Source: an uncultured Erysipelotrichaceae bacterium
GTDB lineage: Bacteria > Bacillota_I > Bacilli_A > Acholeplasmatales > Anaeroplasmataceae
Direction: 5' to 3'
Length of the DNA stretch: 5,555 bases
Assembly (NCBI GenBank): GCA_902783745.1
Contig: CACZRY010000119.1
Location: forward strand, 1-5,555
Below the pieces are notes generated by a model. That model was not told the origin of the DNA. It saw nothing but the letters and a program-made list of their open reading frames with translations, and made no database searches. This document shows, in pieces, positions 1 to 4,858 of this stretch. Position 1 is the first letter of the stretch; each line of letters starts with the position of its first letter. The translations under genes were made by a program, and so were the position numbers.

Positions 1-807
1 ATGTGATGTACCTTCTAATGCTTCTGCACCGATGAACTTTAATGTTGCAGTTGTACCTAAATCAACTGTTTCAAGATAAGGACATGCATTTAATGCCTTT
101 GCTTCAAGCTTTTCAGCATTTGGAATATTTACTGTAGTTAATGTCTTAATACCATTCATTAAACCAGCAACAACAGTCTTACCAGCATAAGAAATTTCTT
201 TAATCAAATTATCATTTTTATAAATAGTATTACCTACAGAAACAATTTCTCCTTTATAATCAAGAGTTTGTAATCCCTTGCAATATGAGAATGCATTACT
301 TTCGATGATTGATACTGTTTCAGGTACTGTAATCTTTACAATATCTTTTGCACCAATAAATGCAGAACCACCAAGGCATGTAACTGTATATGATTGACCA
401 TTAATATCAACTGTCTTTGGAATAGAAAGTTCCTTGCTTGTAGAAGATGTAGATACGAAGCCAGCTAAAATAGCTTGTCTACCTTCTGTTAATTCTTGAG
501 CATACTTCTTAGCTAAAGAGTCATCTACTGCTTCTTCAGTTTCTTCAGCATCTGAAGATGTTGTTTCAGCAGCAGTTGTTGTTGCAGCTCCAGTTGTAGT
601 AGTTGAACCTGAATTTGTTTCTTCTACACTGTAACCATACTTCTCATTATAAATTTTAAATTTATAAGTAGTTTCTGCATTATCAGCTTCCTTTACTGAT
701 ACTTCATAATTAACGAAATATTTTGATTCGTCAGAACATGAAGCTAAAGATGCAACTGTTGCAACTCCTAATCCAGCTATTAATGAATACTTAATTAATT
801 TTCTCAT
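1..807 (-). CDS. BspA-like leucine-rich repeat lipoprotein, partial (C-terminus beyond left edge)
   Basis: The frame is open from an ATG at 807 to the window edge (269 codons, no stop). Residues 1-24 form a lipoprotein signal: a basic start (MRKLIK), a hydrophobic core and a lipobox LASC with Cys24 as the lipidated residue. This predicts an exported protein anchored to the outer face of the membrane. Residues 25-62 are a small polar region, and about 63-97 is a Thr/Ala/Ser/Glu-rich linker. From about 126 come BspA-type (LRR_5) repeats, recognised by units such as 'SAFIGAKDIVKITVPETV' and 'NAFSYCKGLQTLDY', with later degenerate units around 'LTTVNIP' and 'ALNACPYLETVDL'. The family is associated with surface adhesion and protein binding, but the ligand here cannot be told. 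A Shine-Dalgarno AGGAG (820-824) lies 12 bases upstream, slightly far. The gene has its own strong promoter and is probably monocistronic with respect to the genes upstream. Confidence 0.9.
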   Translation of the reverse strand, partial: MRKLIKYSLIAGLGVATVASLASCSDESKYFVNYEVSVKEADNAETTYKFKIYNEKYGYSVEETNSGSTTTTGAATTTAAETTSSDAEETEEAVDDSLAKKYAQELTEGRQAILAGFVSTSSTSKELSIPKTVDINGQSYTVTCLGGSAFIGAKDIVKITVPETVSIIESNAFSYCKGLQTLDYKGEIVSVGNTIYKNDNLIKEISYAGKTVVAGLMNGIKTLTTVNIPNAEKLEAKALNACPYLETVDLGTTATLKFIGAEALEGTSH

Positions 808-848
808 TTTTTTAACACACTCCTAAAATATTAAGAACAAAGTAAACT

Positions 849-873
849 TTTATGGGCATAGTTTTCCCATAAA
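849..873 (-). promoter_or_regulatory. 5' leader hairpin of the lipoprotein gene
   Basis: Perfect 8-base inverted repeat TTTATGGG (849-856) and CCCATAAA (866-873) around a 9-base loop. It lies between the predicted transcription start near 888 and the start codon, so it would fold in the leader RNA. It does not cover the Shine-Dalgarno site and has no T-run on the downstream side, so it is not a terminator. It could stabilise the mRNA or be a second protein-binding site. Confidence 0.5.
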
Positions 874-894
874 CAAAAAACCTTACTTGTCATA

Positions 895-924
895 ATTATA
901 CAACGATAGCATTTAATTTGTCAA
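895..924 (-). promoter_or_regulatory. Consensus sigma-A promoter for the LRR lipoprotein gene
   Basis: On the minus strand the -35 box is TTGACA (919-924) and the -10 box is TATAAT (895-900), both perfect consensus, with an 18-base spacer. The expected transcription start is near 888, giving a leader of about 80 bases before the ATG at 807. A perfect match to both boxes with near-ideal spacing suggests a strong promoter that would need a regulator to hold it down. Confidence 0.85.
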
Positions 925-925
925 T

Positions 926-943
926 ATAAAAACCGGTTTTTAT
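926..943. promoter_or_regulatory. 18-base perfect palindrome, candidate operator
   Basis: ATAAAAACCGGTTTTTAT is perfectly self-complementary and lies one base upstream of the -35 box of the lipoprotein promoter. A core of A-run, CCGG, T-run with a central CG is the style of operator bound by LacI/GalR-family dimers. It does not fit the CcpA cre consensus, which needs TG and CA at its ends. With no loop it is a poor RNA hairpin, so DNA binding is the better reading. The regulator is not encoded in the window. Confidence 0.6.
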
Positions 944-982
944 GTAAGGGTTTCCTCATACAAAAAAATAGCTATATTAATA

Positions 983-1495
983 TTAAATTAATTTCTCATA
1001 AATAATACGCTCTGGTTCTACAGGTATTGACTCATAAACCATGATACCAAGCTCAGTATATCCTAAACCCTTAAGCATATTTTGCATTATTGTATTTTTT
1101 GGATGAGTATCAATTCTAATACTCTTATTTCCTCTTTCCTTTGCAACCTCAACTGCATAAAGCATTAACTTTTTTGCAACGCCTTTTCCTCTTGCATCAT
1201 CTGATGTTGCAATTCTATGGATAGTCATATAATTTAATCCATCTGTTAACCATTTAATGCCCTTGTTTTCATATTCAGGTTCCATACCTGAAAATACTCC
1301 AAGGCCATAAATATATCCATCCTCTTCATATAAAAAGCAATTTCTTTTTTCAATGTCCTTTTCTAAAGTAAATCTATCAGGATATCCTTTAGGACCATTC
1401 CATTGAGTTGATCCTGAAAGCTTTAAAAATCTTTTAGCATCACCGATTATTTCCATTACTCTTTTAAGATCTTCTTTTTCTGCAAGTCTAAACAT
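983..1495 (-). CDS. GNAT family N-acetyltransferase
   Basis: A 170-residue protein of the usual length for a single GNAT domain, which moves an acetyl group from acetyl-CoA to an amine. The acetyl-CoA pyrophosphate-binding motif A is clear: 'HRIATSDDARGKGVAKKLM' at 93-111, with the R-G-K-G-V-A loop at 102-107. It is followed by a motif-B-like 'IDTHPKNTIMQNMLKGLGY' (128-146), where the Asn and the C-terminal GY are typical. The N-terminal 'QWNGPKGYP' (31-39) resembles a Firmicutes subgroup of uncharacterised GNATs, so the substrate is unknown. The ATG at 1495 is supported by GGGAG (1501-1505) five bases upstream. It is the last gene of a three-gene operon, 13 bases after the YitT-family gene. 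No strong intrinsic terminator follows; there is only a T7 run at 962-968 after a weak AT-rich stretch. Confidence 0.88.
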   Translation of the reverse strand: MFRLAEKEDLKRVMEIIGDAKRFLKLSGSTQWNGPKGYPDRFTLEKDIEKRNCFLYEEDGYIYGLGVFSGMEPEYENKGIKWLTDGLNYMTIHRIATSDDARGKGVAKKLMLYAVEVAKERGNKSIRIDTHPKNTIMQNMLKGLGYTELGIMVYESIPVEPERIIYEKLI

Positions 1496-1508
1496 ATACT
1501 CTCCCTAG

Positions 1509-2639
1509 CTAAAACAATCTTCTTTGTGCGTATTCTCCTCTTACCTCTTGGCATGGAGCAACAAACGTAAATACTCTTGGATCAGCAGATTTAATTAAAT
1601 CCATAATTCTATAGCATTCACTTTTATTCATTACACATATTAGCATATTTCTTTCTTTATTACTATATCCACCATAAACCTTTGATATTGTAACACCACG
1701 GTCAAGGTCTTTATATATAATTTCTTTTATTACATCTGGCTTATCAGTAATAATATATAATATTCTTTTTCCCATTAAAGAAAGACATATCATATCTACT
1801 ATAAATCCAATTGCATACACACCAATTATACCATAAGCAACGTTTGCAATGTGATACTGAGTTTCAAAAACTCTATTTGAAGAATCCAAATCAACAAATC
1901 CCGCAATAAGTACAATAACCATATCAGTAAAATACATTGTTTTAGATAATGGTATATTTAAATATTTTGAAAGTATCTTTTGGTAAACATCCATACCACC
2001 TGTAGAGCCATTATTCTTTAACGCAACACCAACACCAATTGCTTGTAATACTACACCAAATAATAATGATATTATTTTCACTGCAAAAGTAATTTCACCA
2101 TTCGCATTCTTATCAATTGAATTTATGAAATAATATGAATCAAGTGGTAGCTTTTCTAATATAAATAAAACACCTGGCACTAATAAAGAACCATATAAAG
2201 TTTTTAAGAAAAAATCCTTACCTAAAAATATTCCACCAATAATTAACGCAATTGCATCAACTATAAACAAGAAAATTGATGGTGTAAAAAAGCTTCCAAG
2301 CTTACTATATAAAGGATATAAGATTATCGCAAGACCATTCATTCCACCAACAACTAATCCTGCTGGGTCTAAAAAGAAAAAGAATCCTAAATCCATAATA
2401 ATAACACCGATTGTTATCCATAGATATTGCTTAAACTTTCTTTCAAACCCAGGATGCTTATATCTTTCTTTAATATTTGATACTAAAATCTTTTTTTCAT
2501 CCTCAGTTAATCTTTCATTTTCATTTATATCTGATTCAATGCTTTCAAAGGCGGCACCAGAATTAATTTTATTTTCTATTTCTTTTTCTTCTTTTGAAGC
2601 TATTCCTAAGTTATTGAAATCTTTATTACTATTTCTCAC
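1509..2639 (-). CDS. YitT family membrane protein with C-terminal DUF2179 domain and N-terminal extension
   Basis: With a GTG start at 2639 the product is 376 residues. Residues 1-70 are a charged, soluble extension absent from usual YitT proteins, which are about 280-290 residues. Membrane segments follow at roughly 73-91, 95-112, 119-138, 145-163, 187-206, 233-249 and 265-287. Family hallmarks include 'GGMNG' (98-102) after the first segment and 'GSTGGMD' (211-217). The C-terminal DUF2179 domain is about 290-365, with 'GGYSNKERN' (323-331) and the late 'ADPR'. The biochemical role of the family is not established; a membrane transporter or sensor is only a guess. The start is set by GGAGG (2648-2652), eight bases before GTG. 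The longer frame from TTG at 2654 would overlap this site and is less likely. It sits between a flavin reductase-like gene and a GNAT gene in one operon. Confidence 0.88.
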   Translation of the reverse strand: MRNSNKDFNNLGIASKEEKEIENKINSGAAFESIESDINENERLTEDEKKILVSNIKERYKHPGFERKFKQYLWITIGVIIMDLGFFFFLDPAGLVVGGMNGLAIILYPLYSKLGSFFTPSIFLFIVDAIALIIGGIFLGKDFFLKTLYGSLLVPGVLFILEKLPLDSYYFINSIDKNANGEITFAVKIISLLFGVVLQAIGVGVALKNNGSTGGMDVYQKILSKYLNIPLSKTMYFTDMVIVLIAGFVDLDSSNRVFETQYHIANVAYGIIGVYAIGFIVDMICLSLMGKRILYIITDKPDVIKEIIYKDLDRGVTISKVYGGYSNKERNMLICVMNKSECYRIMDLIKSADPRVFTFVAPCQEVRGEYAQRRLF

Positions 2640-2647
2640 AATAAAGT

Positions 2648-2652
2648 CCTCC
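2648..2652 (-). promoter_or_regulatory. Shine-Dalgarno site that decides the YitT gene start
   Basis: GGAGG on the minus strand, eight bases before the GTG at 2637-2639. The alternative TTG (2652-2654) overlaps this site by one base and has no good ribosome site of its own nearby, because that stretch is the tail of the flavin reductase gene. This favours the shorter protein. Confidence 0.8.
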
Positions 2653-2654
2653 AA

Positions 2655-3218
2655 TTATTTTTTCTTTCTTACAGAATACCCAAACTTCCCAACATACTCT
2701 CCCAACGTATAATATTCACCATGTGAATAAGTAATCAAACCTGCCTTCTTCATATCAAAATAATTCTTTTCATCTAAGAATTTATCATTAACAAAAACTC
2801 CTTTGACACTAGCTATTAGCATATTGTGACTACCAAGTTCAACTTCTTTTTCTAAATGACATACTATATTTACTGGTGCTTCTTCAATACCAGGCACATT
2901 TGTTCCTTTAAGTCTAATAGGGGTAAGATTCATTTCCTTAAATTTATCATGATCACGACCGGAAACAACACCACAATAATCACATGCCTTAACTAAATCC
3001 TTTGTGACAAGATTAATTACATAATCTCCGGTTTTCTTAATTAATTCATATGAAAATCTTTTAGGTCTTACTGATATATAAACATAAGGTGGATTAGTAC
3101 ATGCATTTCCACACCATGCAACAGTAAAAATATTCATTTTATCATCAATATCACCAGAAGTAACCATTACTGCTGGCAACGGATACAACATATTACCTGG
3201 CTTCCATTCGCTTCTCAT
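2655..3218 (-). CDS. Flavin reductase-like, FMN-binding protein (RutF/flavoredoxin-type)
   Basis: A 187-residue protein with the flavin reductase-like fold, a split beta-barrel that usually binds FMN as a dimer. Signs are 'VAWCGNACTNPPYVYISVRP' (33-52), 'GDYVINL' (64-70), 'CDYCGVVSGRDHDKF' (79-93), 'EAPVNIVCHLE' (113-123), 'GSHNMLIASV' (129-138) and the C-terminal 'YYTLGEYVGKFGYSVRKK'. Relatives include flavoredoxins and NAD(P)H:FMN reductases; the electron donor and final acceptor cannot be told here. Cysteines at 36, 40, 79, 82 and 120 are present, with C79-x2-C82 a pair worth noting. There is no signal peptide, so it should be cytosolic. The ATG at 3218 has a strong AAGGGGG site about six bases upstream. 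It is the first gene of an operon with the YitT and GNAT genes, the next gene following after 15 bases. Confidence 0.88.
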   Translation of the reverse strand: MRSEWKPGNMLYPLPAVMVTSGDIDDKMNIFTVAWCGNACTNPPYVYISVRPKRFSYELIKKTGDYVINLVTKDLVKACDYCGVVSGRDHDKFKEMNLTPIRLKGTNVPGIEEAPVNIVCHLEKEVELGSHNMLIASVKGVFVNDKFLDEKNYFDMKKAGLITYSHGEYYTLGEYVGKFGYSVRKKK

Positions 3219-3239
3219 ATAAGCCCCCTTATAAATAAA

Positions 3240-3268
3240 AGTAGCAATTACTATAAGTAATCACTACT
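3240..3268 (-). terminator. Leader hairpin with U-rich tail: attenuator or terminator
   Basis: On the minus strand two 13-base arms (3256-3268 and 3240-3252) pair completely around a TAT loop, using two adjacent G-U wobbles. In plus-strand RNA the same positions give two A-C mismatches, so the fold suits minus-strand RNA. It is followed by the T-rich TTTATTTAT before the ribosome site. The hairpin lies downstream of the predicted flavin reductase promoter. It could end readthrough from the methyltransferase gene, or act as an attenuator in the operon's own leader. The stem is mostly A-U pairs, so its strength as a terminator is uncertain. Confidence 0.5.
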
Positions 3269-3274
3269 ATAATC

Positions 3275-3288
3275 ATTAGCATAAGCTA
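3275..3288 (-). repeat. Small inverted repeat in the flavin reductase leader
   Basis: TTAGC and GCTAA five-base arms around a TTAT loop on the minus strand, just upstream of the larger hairpin. It is short and could be chance in an AT-rich leader, but it adds to the structured nature of the leader. Confidence 0.3.
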
Positions 3289-3305
3289 AATCTTTATTAA
3301 TATTT

Positions 3306-3323
3306 TGTTATCTTAAGATAACA
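3306..3323. promoter_or_regulatory. 18-base perfect palindrome at the transcription start, candidate operator
   Basis: TGTTATCTTAAGATAACA is perfectly self-complementary and begins about seven bases downstream of the -10 box of the flavin reductase promoter, covering or touching the predicted start of transcription. A repressor bound here would block initiation. ATCTTAAGAT-style inverted repeats recall operators of MarR-type redox or quinone sensors such as MhqR, but the identity of the regulator is inference, and none is encoded in the window. Confidence 0.6.
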
Positions 3324-3330
3324 CAAAAGA

Positions 3331-3358
3331 ATTATACAATAAAATTAGAATTTGTAAA
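3331..3358 (-). promoter_or_regulatory. Sigma-A type promoter of the flavin reductase-YitT-GNAT operon
   Basis: On the minus strand the -35 box is TTTACA (3353-3358, five of six consensus bases) and the -10 box is a perfect TATAAT (3331-3336), with a 16-base spacer. Transcription should start near 3324, giving a structured leader of about 105 bases. The promoter lies wholly in the gap behind the methyltransferase gene, so the operon can be expressed on its own. Confidence 0.7.
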
Positions 3359-3369
3359 TACTAATTTTT

Positions 3370-4020
3370 TTATTTCTTTTGTCCATCTATTACCATCCAA
3401 TCTTCTCCATCCATTTTATGGCATCTAATATCTTTAAATCCTGCTTGTAAAAATAATTCCTGATATTCAGATTCAGTTCTAATCTTTAAATTATATTTTT
3501 TAACATTTGCTAATTCTTTTTCTGTTAATGTACCTGTATCATAAATATCATTTACAACAAGTAAATGTCCATGAGGCTTTAATACTCTTAAAACCTCTTT
3601 TAGATTTTCTTTTTGGTTAGGCCAAAAATAAAATGATTCAACTGTAACAATTTTAGAAAAAGTATTATCATCAAAAGGCAATTTTTCAACATCAGAATTA
3701 ATTACTTCTAATGTCTTATCATCTACTAATTCTTTATTATATTTTATAGTTTCATTAACTGATGTTATAGAATGATCAACACCATAAAGCTTTGCTTTAG
3801 GATTATATTCATGAATAAGCTTTAATGTGTTTCCACCACCACATCCAATATCTAATATAACATCATCTGCCTTAAAATTTAAAAATCCTAACGCAAATTT
3901 AGTTAATGGTTGATGGCTTCTATTCATTCTTCTTAACATTAGGCTACCATATTCACCTAATGGATTTTTAGGGTTTCCCTTTTCTGTAATTTCTTCTTCT
4001 GTTAAATTCTTATTATCCAT
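3370..4020 (-). CDS. Class I SAM-dependent methyltransferase, substrate unknown
   Basis: A 216-residue protein with the Rossmann-like methyltransferase fold (Methyltransf_11/UbiE-like group). Motif I is 'VILDIGCGGGNTL' (54-66), which binds S-adenosylmethionine. The acidic residue at the end of strand 2 is Asp82 in 'YGVDHS', motif II is 'SDVEKLPFDDNTFSKIV' (109-125), and 'LRVLKPHGHLLVVND' (144-158) is the usual post-motif segment. The N-terminal 'LMLRRMNRSHQPLTKFAL' (27-44) resembles a conserved lead-in of a Firmicutes subgroup with no assigned substrate. There are no membrane segments or signal, so it is probably a cytosolic small-molecule methyltransferase. The ATG at 4020 has AGAGG about seven to eight bases upstream. 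Gaps of 87 and 151 bases separate it from its neighbours, so it may be a single-gene unit. Confidence 0.88.
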   Translation of the reverse strand: MDNKNLTEEEITEKGNPKNPLGEYGSLMLRRMNRSHQPLTKFALGFLNFKADDVILDIGCGGGNTLKLIHEYNPKAKLYGVDHSITSVNETIKYNKELVDDKTLEVINSDVEKLPFDDNTFSKIVTVESFYFWPNQKENLKEVLRVLKPHGHLLVVNDIYDTGTLTEKELANVKKYNLKIRTESEYQELFLQAGFKDIRCHKMDGEDWMVIDGQKK

Positions 4021-4036
4021 AATATACCTCTATACA

Positions 4037-4082
4037 TTTTAAAAAATAATTTAGTATATTTATTTTATCATATTTTTTAAAA
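4037..4082. repeat. AT-only 12-base inverted repeat around a possible promoter
   Basis: TTTTAAAAAATA (4037-4048) and TATTTTTTAAAA (4071-4082) are perfect inverted arms 22 bases apart in the gap upstream of the methyltransferase gene. A weak minus-strand promoter fits between and over them: -35 TTTAAA (4076-4081, four of six), 17-base spacer, -10 TATACT (4053-4058, five of six). In such AT-rich DNA both the repeat and the promoter may be chance. Confidence 0.3.
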
Positions 4083-4107
4083 ATTAACTATAAGAAGAAA
4101 CTATTTA

Positions 4108-4857
4108 TTATTCTTTTATTGATGCACTCTTATTAAGTACCTTTGTAATAATACGCTTTGGTACAAAATGTGAAAATAAATGTGTAAGCTTAATAGTAAA
4201 ACCTGGTACAATTTCAAGCTTACCCTTAAGCATCTTTTTAATAGCGTACTTACCTACATACTCTTGGCTTATAGGCTTAATCATAAATTTAGTATTAGCC
4301 TTTTCTTCAAATCTTGTTTTAACAGGACCTGGACATAAAATTGATACCTTAACCTTGCTTTTCATATTTCTTAATTCTCTATGGTATCCATGCATTAAAG
4401 AAAATACAAAAGCCTTTGTTGCATAATAACAAGACATATATGGTGCGGCACCAAATGCGGCAGCACTTGCAGTAACTAATACCCTACCCTTATCTTTTTT
4501 TATAAATCTTTTAATATATTCTTTAGTTAATATTAGTGTTGCAATATCATTTAGTTTAACCATATTAATTTCTTTATTAATATCAGTAGTATTAATATAT
4601 CCAATATCACCATATCCACTATTATTAATATAAATATCTAAATCTAAATCTTTAGTATCATCAATTAATCTAAAGCATTCATCTTCAATAGATAGATCAT
4701 ATGACATAAATGTAACATGAGATTTTTCTTCATCACTTAAATTTATTAAATCTCCTTCTTTTCTTGAAACACAATATAAATCATATCCTAATCTAATAAG
4801 TTCTTTTGCCATTTCATAGCCAATTCCTGATGATGCGCCTGTAATAAGTGCTTTCAT
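4108..4857 (-). CDS. Short-chain dehydrogenase/reductase (SDR, COG0300-like)
   Basis: With the ATG at 4857 the product is 249 residues, the normal size for a classical NAD(P)-dependent SDR. The dinucleotide-binding TGASSGIG is at 6-13, and 'NNSG' (78-81) replaces the common NNAG. The catalytic set is Asn103, Ser131 in 'VTASAAAFG', and Tyr144/Lys148 in 'YYATK', followed by 'PGPVKT' (176-181). Arg32 in 'CVSRK' after the second strand would suit NADP(H), but this is not certain. The hydrophobic, basic C-terminus ('FTIKLTHLFSHFVPKRIITKVLNK') is common in this SDR group and may lie close to membranes. The substrate is unknown. The start is chosen because GAGGA (4863-4867) lies five bases before the ATG, while the in-frame GTG at 4869 would precede this site. 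It begins one base after the phosphatase stop codon, so the two should be co-translated. Confidence 0.9.
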   Translation of the reverse strand: MKALITGASSGIGYEMAKELIRLGYDLYCVSRKEGDLINLSDEEKSHVTFMSYDLSIEDECFRLIDDTKDLDLDIYINNSGYGDIGYINTTDINKEINMVKLNDIATLILTKEYIKRFIKKDKGRVLVTASAAAFGAAPYMSCYYATKAFVFSLMHGYHRELRNMKSKVKVSILCPGPVKTRFEEKANTKFMIKPISQEYVGKYAIKKMLKGKLEIVPGFTIKLTHLFSHFVPKRIITKVLNKSASIKE

Positions 4858-4858
4858 A

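Noticed and set aside
535..620. Low-complexity DNA repeat or CRISPR-like tract
   Set aside because: The repetitive look comes from Thr, Ala and Glu codons of the lipoprotein linker; there are no regularly spaced repeats with unique spacers.
926..943. CcpA cre site
   Set aside because: The palindrome has a central CG but lacks the TG and CA bases that define cre at the outer positions.
926..982. Intrinsic terminator for the GNAT gene
   Set aside because: The T7 run at 962-968 is not preceded by a stable stem with a loop, and the 926-943 palindrome leaves no unpaired loop bases beyond its CCGG core, with only A-U pairs in the stem. Operator function fits better.
3219..3324. FMN riboswitch or other known riboswitch in the flavin reductase leader
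   Set aside because: The leader is only about 105 bases, very AT-rich, and lacks the conserved FMN-element purine-rich blocks; the preQ1 pattern is also absent. Only simple hairpins are visible.
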